From: an uncultured Bacilli bacterium
GTDB lineage: Bacteria > Bacillota_I > Bacilli_A > RF39 > UBA660
Length of the DNA: 33,298 nt
Reading direction: 5' to 3'
Assembly (NCBI GenBank): GCA_944358775.1
Contig: CALVRU010000012.1
Coordinates: 1-33,298, forward strand
The notes under the pieces are model-generated. The model searched no databases and was not told where the DNA came from. It was given only the letters and a program-made list of their open reading frames with translations. Position 1 is the first letter of the stretch. Every line of letters starts with the position of its first letter. A program made the translations under genes and the position numbers. Shown here piece after piece: positions 21,724-30,081 of the stretch.

Positions 21724-22632
21724 TTAACGCGAATAATATCCACCATTCCGACTTGGAATTTTTGCTTTCTGTAAAGTATATTCTGTACTCGTATCAATGC
21801 AATCCAATAAATCTGGATGATAAATATCCATTTCCCCCGATGTATATAACTTAGAAATTAAATCGAGCAATTCTTTGGATAATCCTTTCTTATTGAGATA
21901 ACTTAAGTACTGATAAAATTCACTATAACTCCAACGATAAGAGTTCGAACATCCACTTAATACATTTAATAACATATATAGAAAAGAAGCACTCGTCGTT
22001 TCTTGATTCGGAATAAATTGACCACTTTTTTCATCGATCGGATATTTATTGGGAAGATTTTCTAGTAAATGATTATACGTTAACACTTTCGACACAGAAA
22101 TAGGGCCTCCCACAAAATAAGCACTATCTAAATCAACTGCTCTTACCGTCTGTGCCATAATATCCCAAATAAAATTCGCTTCATGAATGTCCCCCAAGTA
22201 AAATGTTCCCGCTAATTCATGAGAATTGTTTATTTTAATTAAAATAGCCAAGATTTTCTTTAAAAATTGTAATTTAAACGATAACTTCACTTTTGGATTA
22301 TTAAGAAGCAACGTTAAATTGACATTATCTTCGATAAAAGGCATCGTAAATCCCGAAATTTCACCATCGAGACAGACGAGTGCAGACGGCGTTACTAATT
22401 CCTCCATATCAAGAGATTCAAACGTAGCAATCAACTTAGAAATGATAGCAATTTTATCTGCTATATGATCTATTTCCTGATTGTAATAAAGTTTTAGCAA
22501 TTCCGTTACATAATTATATTTTGTTTTCGAAGTATAAATGTATAAGTTTGCTTCCGTATTCACAATATTACTACTTAAGTTAAGTGTTGGTATTTTCTTT
22601 AATTGTCTCGTAGTAAGATTTACAACCTTCAT
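21724..22632 (-). CDS. Protein kinase-like fold protein of unknown substrate
   Basis: A 302-residue protein. The central motif YLGDIHEANFIWD (about 145-157) resembles a kinase catalytic loop (Asp148, Asn153), and RAVDLDSAYFVGG (about 164-176) resembles the metal-binding DFG-type segment (Asp167). The catalytic residues therefore appear to be kept, unlike in the YsxE-like gene of this window. The N-lobe is short and diverged, with no clear glycine-rich loop. No membrane segment is visible. The ATG at 22632 lies 6 nt after AAAGGGGG; two in-frame ATGs just upstream were rejected on spacing. It has its own extended -10 promoter overlapping the end of the dNTPase gene, and its own terminator. The substrate cannot be inferred. 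Confidence 0.6.
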   Translation of the reverse strand: MKVVNLTTRQLKKIPTLNLSSNIVNTEANLYIYTSKTKYNYVTELLKLYYNQEIDHIADKIAIISKLIATFESLDMEELVTPSALVCLDGEISGFTMPFIEDNVNLTLLLNNPKVKLSFKLQFLKKILAILIKINNSHELAGTFYLGDIHEANFIWDIMAQTVRAVDLDSAYFVGGPISVSKVLTYNHLLENLPNKYPIDEKSGQFIPNQETTSASFLYMLLNVLSGCSNSYRWSYSEFYQYLSYLNKKGLSKELLDLISKLYTSGEMDIYHPDLLDCIDTSTEYTLQKAKIPSRNGGYYSR

Positions 22633-22655
22633 GTCCATCCCCCTTTTGCTTGCAT

Positions 22656-22684
22656 ATTTTATCACAAAAAGGAAAAAAACACAA
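22656..22684 (-). promoter_or_regulatory. Promoter of the kinase-like gene
   Basis: On the minus strand TTGTGT (22679-22684), a 17-nt spacer ending TGA and TAAAAT (22656-22661), an extended -10. Confidence 0.6.
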
Positions 22685-22688
22685 ATCT

Positions 22689-23840
22689 TTATGAAACAGA
22701 TTCCACCACCCGTTTCTTATAGCACTGTAAAAAATAATCATCCGTCATTCCTGCTAAAAAATCGATTACTTTGCGTTTATCGGACGTATTTTTATGATAG
22801 TACTCATTTTTCTGATTTAAGAAATTCCGGAAAATCTCACTTTTCGTGTTTTGCTGTTCTAGATCTTGATAATAAACTTGAAAGAGCGTTTCGAAGCAAT
22901 TACGATAATAAGCAATCGTCTCTTCTGTATTTGCTTTATGATAAATATGCTCATAATTGAATTTTTTTAATTCTTTAAGAGCCTTATAAACGCGGTCACT
23001 CATTTGAATATATGGTTTTCCAATACTATTACAGATGATATCTCGAATCAAGGTATTGACAATCTCACGGTTCGTAGATCCTAACACCTGACGGATCTCT
23101 TCCGGCACATCTTGCCGCCGAATAACACGAATATTGATCGCATCTTCAATATCACGTCCTAAATATGCAATCATATCACTAATTCGGACGACACAACCCT
23201 CCATTGTCATAGGCCGTACTTTGCGGGCAATTTCCGTATTCTTATAACATTTTTGATATTCCTGCCAAAATTCCTCTTTTGTTTTGGGAACTGGTACATA
23301 ACAAGGCTCTTCAATTTCTCCATTATGGCATAAAATGCCATCCAACACTTGGACGGTTAAATTGAGTCCATTCCCATGATTTTCTAATTCGATATAAGTC
23401 CGCACACTTTGAATGTTATGCTGAAAAATTTCGCCTAACTCACGTTTTGAAATATCGTTTAAAATACTTTCTCCGACATGTCCAATCGGCGTATGTCCAA
23501 TATCGTGACCTAGCGCAATTGCTTCGGTTAAATCCTCATTTAAAGCGAGTGCCCGCGCAATTGTTCGAGCAATTTTACTAACGAGCTGAACATGGATAAT
23601 CCGCTTGCTAAGATGATCGTTCTGGCGAAACGAAAACACCTGTGTCTTATTCATATAACGAGTATAACTCCACGCATGGATGATTCGATCGATATCATGA
23701 AAAAACGGCGGACGAATCTCTTTATCATCTTGTTCTTCCGTCATTCGAATTGCTTCATTACTAAGCGTTGCATAAGAACTAAGGCCTTCTTCTTTCTTTA
23801 AAAAATTACGTTTCACTACTTCCAACATTTCTTGATCCAT
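22689..23840 (-). CDS. dGTPase-like deoxynucleotide triphosphohydrolase (HD superfamily)
   Basis: A 383-residue protein. HD-site residues are His83 (SKRIIHVQLVSKIART), the His-Asp pair in AIALGHDIGHTPIGH (about 109-123) and the later Asp in RISDMIAYLGRDIEDA. The RIIHVQLV...LGHDIGHTPFGH-type architecture is that of dGTPase/dNTPase enzymes, which cut dNTPs to nucleosides and triphosphate and so adjust dNTP pools. The N-terminal part carries the family's YTRYMNKTQVF(S)F segment. Start: ATG after AAGGTGATAGAAA. A promoter lies in the 61-nt gap after the ABC transporter gene, so it can be transcribed separately. Nucleotide preference cannot be read from the sequence. Confidence 0.85.
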   Translation of the reverse strand: MDQEMLEVVKRNFLKKEEGLSSYATLSNEAIRMTEEQDDKEIRPPFFHDIDRIIHAWSYTRYMNKTQVFSFRQNDHLSKRIIHVQLVSKIARTIARALALNEDLTEAIALGHDIGHTPIGHVGESILNDISKRELGEIFQHNIQSVRTYIELENHGNGLNLTVQVLDGILCHNGEIEEPCYVPVPKTKEEFWQEYQKCYKNTEIARKVRPMTMEGCVVRISDMIAYLGRDIEDAINIRVIRRQDVPEEIRQVLGSTNREIVNTLIRDIICNSIGKPYIQMSDRVYKALKELKKFNYEHIYHKANTEETIAYYRNCFETLFQVYYQDLEQQNTKSEIFRNFLNQKNEYYHKNTSDKRKVIDFLAGMTDDYFLQCYKKRVVESVS

Positions 23841-23859
23841 TTTCTATCACCTTACTATT

Positions 23860-23888
23860 ATTATATTGAAAAAAAGATTCTCCGACAA
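23860..23888 (-). promoter_or_regulatory. Promoter of the dNTPase gene
   Basis: On the minus strand TTGTCG (23883-23888), a 17-nt spacer and a perfect TATAAT (23860-23865), 19 nt before the start codon. Confidence 0.65.
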
Positions 23889-23901
23889 GAAAAAAAGAAG
23901 T

Positions 23902-25656
23902 CTAATAGTTCTCGACCTCTTCATAATGAAATAATTCTTGATACTTCGAACAACGATCCAATAATTCGGTATGCGTTCCAATATCGACAACCGCTCCATC
24001 ATCGATGACAACAATCTTATCGCAATGAACGACAGTTGATAAACGATGGGCAATAATCAAAATCGTCTTACTCCGATCCAAACCGTAAATCGCTTTTTGC
24101 ACCCGATCCTGCGTAACATTATCTAAAGCACTGGTCGCTTCATCAAATAATAAAATATTACTGTTTTTTAAAAGACTTCGGGCAATTGCTAGACGTTGCT
24201 TTTCTCCTCCGGATAGAACAACTCCCCCTTCGCCTACCTCTGTTTCAAACGCATCGGGAAACTCCATAATCCGCTCATAAATATCCGCTTTCTTACAAGC
24301 ATCGATCATCTCCTCCATCGACGCATTCAAACGAGACACTTTTAAATTCTCCAAAATCGAAAAATTGAAAATATAGGGATCCTGTGGAATCAACGCCAAA
24401 TGAGTTCGCAAAGAATCATAGGATAAAGAAGTAATATCGACGTCATCGATCAAAATCTTTCCCTGTTGTACAGGATAAAGACGACTAATCAAATTAAAAA
24501 TCGTACTTTTACCACTACCTGAAGATCCGACAAATCCAACTCGTTCCCCTGGCGCAATCATAAAACTGATCCCATGTAAGACTTCTTGATCCGTATAAGT
24601 AAAATGCACATTTTGAAACTCGATTTTACCGCTGACTTTCGCTATTGTTTGACCTCCTTCCTCTTCTTTTTGAAAGTGATCTCCTAATACTTCGAATACA
24701 CGAGTAGCACTTAAATTGTAACTCTTCAAAAGATCGATGATTCGATTATAAAATTCTAACAAACTTTCAATACGACCACGATACATATAAAGCACTAACA
24801 AATTCGCTACCGATAATAAATTCCACGAAATCAATAAAATCCCCAACAAAATAAATGTTACATCGAATAAATCCCGAATACTACTCGATAGTAAACGATA
24901 ACGCCATCTTGTGCGATCCATTTTAATCCGCTGTTGATTCACTTTTTCTAATTCTTGTTTGGTATGTTCTAAAATACCACTCGCCCCATTCAACAATTTA
25001 ACGTCTTTAATTCCCCGAATAAATTCGGCTGCCAAACCGGTACTTTTCTCACGCAATAAGCGATATGTTTTACTACGCTCGTAGAAAATATTCATCTCAT
25101 GACGATCGAGAAGAGCAATGATAAAAGATGTCACGAGAAAATAAAGAAACATATAGGGACTGATCACGAGCGAAGCAAACAAAATACCAATATTCGAAAT
25201 AAATTCTGTAAAATTCGAGATTAAATTCGAAAAAATATTAATAATATCCTGAGTATCTTCTTTAATCCGATCGATAAATGTTCCACTACTATTGCGGTCG
25301 ATTTCACTTGTTTTAATTTTCAAAGTCTCTTGAAACATTTCCAACTGCACATCCGTAATCGTGCGAATCGTATAAACGCGAGTTACATTCTGAGCCAAAA
25401 AATTCACGATATTACGTGTGATTTCAACCAAAAATACAAATAATGCTATTCCCATTAATTCTTCTAATAATCCATCGGTTAATTTCAACAACAATTGAGC
25501 CGACAAAAGCGGTACAATCACACTAATGATAGACAAAATAATCGACAAAAGGCCAATCACAAACAACTGCTTTTTTCGCTTTCGAATAAAGTGCCAACTC
25601 ATTCGTAAATTAGTTTTTGTCTCGTTTACACTCTCTTTAAATTTTTTCTTCTCCAT
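23902..25656 (-). CDS. ABC exporter half-transporter (fused TM and ATPase domains)
   Basis: A 584-residue protein. A six-helix type IV exporter TM domain (about 30-310) is fused to a C-terminal nucleotide-binding domain. Visible motifs are Walker A GSSGSGKST (about 380), the Q-loop LIPQDPYIFNFSILENL, the signature LSGGEKQRLAIARSLL, Walker B ILLFDEATSALD and the H-loop IIAHRLST. All ATPase residues are intact. It should work as a homodimer, or as a heterodimer with a partner not in this window; lipid, drug or peptide export are all possible. It overlaps the end of trhP2 by 20 nt on the same strand, so it is part of that operon, though a functional link to tRNA modification is not evident. Confidence 0.9.
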   Translation of the reverse strand: MEKKKFKESVNETKTNLRMSWHFIRKRKKQLFVIGLLSIILSIISVIVPLLSAQLLLKLTDGLLEELMGIALFVFLVEITRNIVNFLAQNVTRVYTIRTITDVQLEMFQETLKIKTSEIDRNSSGTFIDRIKEDTQDIINIFSNLISNFTEFISNIGILFASLVISPYMFLYFLVTSFIIALLDRHEMNIFYERSKTYRLLREKSTGLAAEFIRGIKDVKLLNGASGILEHTKQELEKVNQQRIKMDRTRWRYRLLSSSIRDLFDVTFILLGILLISWNLLSVANLLVLYMYRGRIESLLEFYNRIIDLLKSYNLSATRVFEVLGDHFQKEEEGGQTIAKVSGKIEFQNVHFTYTDQEVLHGISFMIAPGERVGFVGSSGSGKSTIFNLISRLYPVQQGKILIDDVDITSLSYDSLRTHLALIPQDPYIFNFSILENLKVSRLNASMEEMIDACKKADIYERIMEFPDAFETEVGEGGVVLSGGEKQRLAIARSLLKNSNILLFDEATSALDNVTQDRVQKAIYGLDRSKTILIIAHRLSTVVHCDKIVVIDDGAVVDIGTHTELLDRCSKYQELFHYEEVENY

Positions 25657-26848
25657 TTTCCATCATCCTTATTTTTTTGCGCATCATCGCATCTTTCGGA
25701 ACTATCTCATCGAGCGGTAACCATAATTTTTGTTCTGGATGACGTGCACAATCAAGTAGATTGTGTTCCTCATCATAAATTTTCGAAACGATAAAAGAAA
25801 TGGTTTGTCCAGATGGCGTAAAAATTTCTACTTCATCGCCGACCTTAAAATAATTTCGCTGGGTCAATAACACTTCTTTCCGCTCTTGATCATAATCTAA
25901 AACGACCCCTAAAAAATCTTGATTCGAAATTTCTTGACGCCCCGTATAATACTGATCCGTCTCATCGGCCTCATGAAAATAATAATGTGTACTCGTCTGT
26001 CGATTCGCCACTCGTCCTAATAAGAAATCCATCTTTTTTTCTAATTCTTCAGAAAGCGTTCCATCATAAACCGCATCGATTAATTTCCGATAACAACTAA
26101 GCACCGTAGCCAAATAATAATGAGACCGCATTCTACCTTCAATCTTCAAACTTTTCACACCAATTGCGATCAATTCTTTAATATGATGCGACATATTCAA
26201 ATCCTTCGTCGCCATTGTAAACAAATGATCTTTTTGATCTTCGAATTGAAAAGCAAATCGGCAAACTTGACTACAACCGCCCCGATTTGAATCCCGATTG
26301 GTAAAATAATTCGATAATACACAGCGCCCACTATAAAAAGTACACATTGCTCCATGGATAAATACTTCCGTATCAACCTGTGTTTTTTCGATAATCGTTC
26401 GGATTTCATCACAAGAAAGTTCTCTTGCCAAAACGACACGCCTGGCTCCCTCGTCCTGATAAAAACGAACCGCCTCTTCATTCGTCGTCGAAGCCTGAGT
26501 ACTGACATGAACCTCTACTTTAGGAAAATGATCATGAATATAGCGAATCAAAAAAGGATCACTGACAATAAAAGCATCGATACCCGCTGCTACCGCTTGT
26601 TCCAAATAAAGAAATACACCATCTAAATCTTCTTCATGAAATACAATATTAACCGTTAAATATACCCTTTTTTTCAGATTGTGCGCAAAAAGACAAGCTT
26701 CCTTGATCTCGTCCAATGAAAAATTCGTTGCATTGGCACGCAAACTATAATCCTGACCGCCAATATAGACAGCATCTGCTCCATACATAAGAGCTATCTT
26801 CAATCGTTCAAAATCTCCAGCGGGAGCTAACAATTCTATTCTTTCCAT
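25637..26848 (-). CDS. trhP2: U32 family tRNA U34 hydroxylation protein TrhP2
   Basis: A 403-residue protein of the U32 family. It begins with the family start ELLAPAGDFERLKIALMYGADAVYIGG and carries the U32 signature region VFIHGAMCTFYSGRCVLSNYFTNRDSNRGGCSQVCRF, whose four Cys (about 168-194) fit an iron-sulfur site. SLKIEGRMRSHYY and a C-terminal beta-barrel (about 320-395) follow. In B. subtilis TrhP1 and TrhP2 (YrrN, YrrO) together make 5-hydroxyuridine at tRNA position 34 from prephenate. The TrhP1-like partner is directly upstream with a 1-nt gap. Start: ATG after AAGGTGAAGTAAG. The older label peptidase or collagenase is probably misleading. Confidence 0.87.
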   Translation of the reverse strand: MERIELLAPAGDFERLKIALMYGADAVYIGGQDYSLRANATNFSLDEIKEACLFAHNLKKRVYLTVNIVFHEEDLDGVFLYLEQAVAAGIDAFIVSDPFLIRYIHDHFPKVEVHVSTQASTTNEEAVRFYQDEGARRVVLARELSCDEIRTIIEKTQVDTEVFIHGAMCTFYSGRCVLSNYFTNRDSNRGGCSQVCRFAFQFEDQKDHLFTMATKDLNMSHHIKELIAIGVKSLKIEGRMRSHYYLATVLSCYRKLIDAVYDGTLSEELEKKMDFLLGRVANRQTSTHYYFHEADETDQYYTGRQEISNQDFLGVVLDYDQERKEVLLTQRNYFKVGDEVEIFTPSGQTISFIVSKIYDEEHNLLDCARHPEQKLWLPLDEIVPKDAMMRKKIRMMENGEEKI

Positions 26849-26849
26849 C

Positions 26850-27725
26850 TTACTTCACCTTATAAATCGTCTTTTGAAAAAAGAAACCCGTATAATTACT
26901 TCCTAAAATATCCGTCGCCTTCCGAATATAATATTCCTTCTCCTCTTGGGAAAAAGAAGAGCGCTGCATCATTTCTTGATAAAGTTCCACCATTTTCAAA
27001 AACTGCTCATGCTGAATTCCTTTTTCATAGAAAAGTGCATATTCTATTACCTCCTGTAATTCAAAAAAAGCTTTTGTTCCATTCAACACACTACCAAAAT
27101 AAAATGTAGTCCCGGTCGCATCTTCTTCACTATAAAGATCAACCTTACCATGCTTTTCCTGAAGATGATATCGCATCTTCTTTTTTTCTTCTTGAATAAA
27201 CTTAAAATAATTACTAAGAAGCTTTCTTCTAGAATGAGCCATAATTGGATATCCAACCATTGGGACTATAAATTTCATCGACGAGGAAGACGCAATTTCG
27301 ACGATTTCTGGCACGGTAATTTCCGAAGCCATAACCCCCATCGAAACACCGTGATCATAATAAAAATTACATGCATTATGATTTACCACCATATGCGTCT
27401 GATTCCATACCAATGGAAGATGCAACTGTAACTTTTCATTTAAACGGACAAGCGCTAAATCATAAAACAAAATTCCAGCCAAAGAAAGATGGGAAAATTC
27501 ACATAACAATTGCTCAACTTGTTCCAACTCTTCTGGAAAAATATTTTTGTTAAACGACACAAACAACGCACAATCCGGATAATTTTTACGAAACTGTTTG
27601 ATTTCTGTTAAAGTCAAAGAGAGCATATTTACAGAAAAATGATCCATGCCAAAAAGAAAGGCATCGACTCCTCTTTCCACATACTCTCGAACATCTTTGC
27701 TATCTGGACAAATTAACAATTTCAT
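26850..27725 (-). CDS. trhP1: U32 family tRNA U34 hydroxylation protein TrhP1
   Basis: A 291-residue protein (B. subtilis YrrN is 309). It keeps the U32 barrel start (MKLLICPDSKDVREYVERGVDAFLFGMDHFSV) but lacks the C-terminal Cys signature of TrhP2, as expected for TrhP1. It lies 1 nt upstream of trhP2, the yrrN-yrrO gene order of Bacillus. The pair hydroxylates wobble uridine of tRNAs as the first step of the mo5U/mcmo5U modifications. The ATG at 27725 sits after AAGGGTGATCGG; a GTG three codons upstream was rejected. A TATAAT lies close upstream within the terminator tail of the lipoprotein gene. Confidence 0.82.
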   Translation of the reverse strand: MKLLICPDSKDVREYVERGVDAFLFGMDHFSVNMLSLTLTEIKQFRKNYPDCALFVSFNKNIFPEELEQVEQLLCEFSHLSLAGILFYDLALVRLNEKLQLHLPLVWNQTHMVVNHNACNFYYDHGVSMGVMASEITVPEIVEIASSSSMKFIVPMVGYPIMAHSRRKLLSNYFKFIQEEKKKMRYHLQEKHGKVDLYSEEDATGTTFYFGSVLNGTKAFFELQEVIEYALFYEKGIQHEQFLKMVELYQEMMQRSSFSQEEKEYYIRKATDILGSNYTGFFFQKTIYKVK

Positions 27726-27764
27726 TCCGATCACCCTTAATCGACAATATTATACCTTAAAACC

Positions 27765-27793
27765 CCAAAAAAAAGAAGAGAAATCCTCTTCTT
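27765..27793 (-). terminator. Terminator overlapping the stop codon of the lipoprotein gene
   Basis: The 8-bp stem AAGAAGAG/CTCTTCTT with a 5-nt loop is followed by eight T on the minus strand. The TAA (27792-27794) overlaps the stem edge. Confidence 0.9.
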
Positions 27794-28343
27794 ATTCATG
27801 ATAAATGCCATGTATCTTTTCCCTCATCGTATCCGTAATATCATCTAATACCCACTTGCTATCCTTCTTCGTAAGTGTAAAATCAAGTGTGTATTTGACC
27901 TTATCTTTTGTATCTTTCATCTGTTTGATCTTATATTGCATAAACTTGTCATAATCGAGCGATTGATCTTCTTTTTGAAATTCATCACGGTGAAGATCGA
28001 GATAAGCATCCGCTGCTTGTGAAGCTTTATCAAAATCAAATACTTCAATTTCCACTTGAACCGTTGCATGATCGCCATCGACGGTTTCATCTTTAATCTT
28101 ATACATTAGATTTTGATACTGCTTTTTCATGACATCTTTATAATCTTTTTTCGTATCTTCCGACATGGTAGTATCTTTATTTATCGTATCATCAAGTTGT
28201 CGCAAAACCTCACTATCCATCGTCTGATACTTTCCTAAAAATTCCTCTACTCGTTTCGTCGGTGTATTCATCATATCCGAAAAACTACATCCTGTAACGA
28301 CAAATAACAGCGCGAATAACGACAACAGCAATTTCTTCATCAT
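27792..28343 (-). CDS. Lipoprotein of unknown function
   Basis: A 183-residue protein. A lipoprotein signal peptide has lipobox VVTGC, with the lipid-bearing Cys at about residue 19. It is followed by a mature domain with a helical first half (TPTKRVEEFLGKYQTMDSEV) and a beta-rich second half (DHATVQVEIEVFDFDKA, KVKYTLDFTLTKKDSKWVLDDI). This fold pattern is like NTF2/DUF4878-type small lipoproteins that end with a WxLDDI strand. It is anchored on the outer face of the membrane. The first of two adjacent ATGs is chosen, 8 nt after AGGAG. That ribosome binding site lies in an 11-bp inverted repeat. It follows asnS by 57 nt on the same strand. Function not recognised. Confidence 0.75.
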   Translation of the reverse strand: MMKKLLLSLFALLFVVTGCSFSDMMNTPTKRVEEFLGKYQTMDSEVLRQLDDTINKDTTMSEDTKKDYKDVMKKQYQNLMYKIKDETVDGDHATVQVEIEVFDFDKASQAADAYLDLHRDEFQKEDQSLDYDKFMQYKIKQMKDTKDKVKYTLDFTLTKKDSKWVLDDITDTMREKIHGIYHE

Positions 28344-28374
28344 TTTTTCATCTCCTATTAATAAGATGAAAAAA
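28343..28374 (-). promoter_or_regulatory. Hairpin over the lipoprotein start site
   Basis: On the minus strand TTTTTTCATCT (28364-28374) pairs perfectly with AGATGAAAAAA (28343-28353), leaving a 10-nt loop TATTAATAGG. The AGGAG lies half in the loop and half in the stem, and the A of the ATG is the last paired base. No T-run follows, so it is not a terminator. Confidence 0.45.
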
Positions 28375-28400
28375 TATCGATCATTTTATACGAAAATCTT

Positions 28401-29783
28401 TTAATATTCACAATTTCCTGGTGTTCTTGGGAATGGAATCACATCACGAATATTTTCGACACCTGTCAAATAAATTAGTAATCGTTCAAAACCCATTCCA
28501 AATCCCGAATGGTAACAACCGCCAAAACGGCGAAGATTACAATACCATTCGATCGGTTCTTTATTCACGTGCATCTCATCGATTCGTTGTAATAACTTTT
28601 GATAATCTTCTTCCCGTTGCGAACCACCCATTAATTCACCAGCACCTGGCACTTCCAAATCAACAGCCGCCACTGTTTTTCCATCCGGATTTACTTTCAT
28701 ATACCACGCTTTAATATCTTTCGGCCAATCGGTAATAAATACCGGTCCATCAAAGTATTCCGTAATATAACGCTCGTGTTCTTTCGCAATATCTTCTCCA
28801 TAATCCGGTTCAAACTCCCATTTTACATCAGCTTTCTTTAAAATATCGACGACATCGTGATGAGAAATCCGGACGAACTTAGAATGAATTAATTTCTCTA
28901 ATTTCGCTTTCAAACCCTTTTCGACGAACTGATCGAAAAATGCAATTTCTTCTTTCGCATGTTCCAAGACGTAAGAAACGACGAATTTTAACATTTCTTC
29001 TTCGATATCCATCAAACCTTCTAAATCACAAAATGCAATTTCTGGTTCGATCATCCAGAACTCATTTGCATGCGTCTTCGTATTCGAATTCTCCGTTCGG
29101 AAAGTCGGGCCAAACGTATAAATTTTCTTATAAGATAATGCAAACGCTTCGCCATGTAATTGACCTGTTCCAGTAATATATGCTTGATGACCAAACAAAT
29201 CTTTACTCATATCCACTTTACCGTCGACCATTGGCAAATGATTCAAATCAAGCGTCGTAATTTTAAACATCTGGTCGCTACCTTCACAGTCCGTCGTCGT
29301 AATAAGTGGCGTATGGACATAAACATAATGATTCTTCTGAAAGTATTCGTGAATCGCCATCGCTGTCAAACTACGAACCCGAAACACTGCCCCAAACAAA
29401 TTGGTCCGCGCTCTTAAATATGCTTGTTCCCTTAAAAACTCACGCGAATGCCGTTTTGGTTGAATCGGATAATCAAGTGGACAATCGCCCTCCATTTGCC
29501 AAGAAGATAACTGTACTTCGAATAACTGTCCCTCTTTTGGGGAGCGAATTACTTTACCAGTAACTGTCAAGGCACTACCGACCCGAATTTTTTGAATCTC
29601 CTCAAAATCTGCTAACGAATGATCATACACGATCTGAACATTTTGAAAACAAGTGCCATCATTAAAATCGATAAACCCAAATTCTTTTTGTTTCCGATGG
29701 TTTCGAACCCATCCTTGCATCATGACTTCTTGATCAACCAAGAACTCAAAATCTTGATAAATATCTCTCACATCGTATTTCAT
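28401..29783 (-). CDS. asnS: Asparaginyl-tRNA synthetase
   Basis: A 460-residue class IIb aminoacyl-tRNA synthetase, the usual family length. An N-terminal OB-fold anticodon-binding domain (about 15-105, VMMQGWVRNHRKQKEFGFIDFNDG) precedes a catalytic core. The core has motif 2 FRTENSNTKTHANEFWMIEPE (about 230-250) and motif 3 GFGMGFERLLIYLTGVENIRDVIPFPRTPG at the C-terminus. It charges tRNA-Asn. The T-box leader upstream, with an AAC specifier, independently supports asparagine specificity over aspartate. Start: ATG after CTAGGAGGATTATT. Confidence 0.97.
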   Translation of the reverse strand: MKYDVRDIYQDFEFLVDQEVMMQGWVRNHRKQKEFGFIDFNDGTCFQNVQIVYDHSLADFEEIQKIRVGSALTVTGKVIRSPKEGQLFEVQLSSWQMEGDCPLDYPIQPKRHSREFLREQAYLRARTNLFGAVFRVRSLTAMAIHEYFQKNHYVYVHTPLITTTDCEGSDQMFKITTLDLNHLPMVDGKVDMSKDLFGHQAYITGTGQLHGEAFALSYKKIYTFGPTFRTENSNTKTHANEFWMIEPEIAFCDLEGLMDIEEEMLKFVVSYVLEHAKEEIAFFDQFVEKGLKAKLEKLIHSKFVRISHHDVVDILKKADVKWEFEPDYGEDIAKEHERYITEYFDGPVFITDWPKDIKAWYMKVNPDGKTVAAVDLEVPGAGELMGGSQREEDYQKLLQRIDEMHVNKEPIEWYCNLRRFGGCYHSGFGMGFERLLIYLTGVENIRDVIPFPRTPGNCEY

Positions 29784-29796
29784 AATAATCCTCCTA

Positions 29797-30032
29797 GAAA
29801 AAATAAAAACAGGAATCCATCCACAAGGGACGAATTCCTGTTAATCCGCGGTACCACCCAAATTACTATATAAAATAGTCACTCTTACCATAACGGTGGC
29901 TCCCGGCTGATTCTACTTAATTTCTTTCAGCAACTCACAAGTGTTTTTCATAAAAACCTCTCTATCAGACTCACACCAATCTCTGACTCGCTCAAGATTA
30001 CAGTCTTTATTACTCGCTTGGTCAATGTCGTT
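29797..30032 (-). promoter_or_regulatory. T-box riboswitch leader of asnS (Asn specifier)
   Basis: On the minus strand the T-box core TGGGTGGTACCGCGG (29846-29860) is followed by a terminator hairpin (AACAGGAAT/ATTCCTGTT, 29808-29842, then T-rich). Stem I can be drawn: CAAG/CTTG lower helix, an AGTA-containing internal loop, an upper helix AAAGAC/GTTTTT, and a specifier loop ending AAC-A. The AAC (29943-29945) is the Asn codon. Uncharged tRNA-Asn should pair with it and with the T-box to prevent termination. Confidence 0.92.
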
Positions 30033-30038
30033 GTCGTC

Positions 30039-30068
30039 ATTATAATACATTTATTTTTATTTTGTCAA
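30039..30068 (-). promoter_or_regulatory. Sigma-A promoter of the asnS T-box transcript
   Basis: On the minus strand a perfect TTGACA (30063-30068), an 18-nt spacer and a perfect TATAAT (30039-30044). Confidence 0.85.
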
Positions 30069-30081
30069 GCAATCTATACTT

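Noticed and set aside
23847..24053. 68-codon minus-strand frame at the end of the ABC transporter gene
   Set aside because: It is a shifted frame over the H-loop region of the transporter, without its own start signals.
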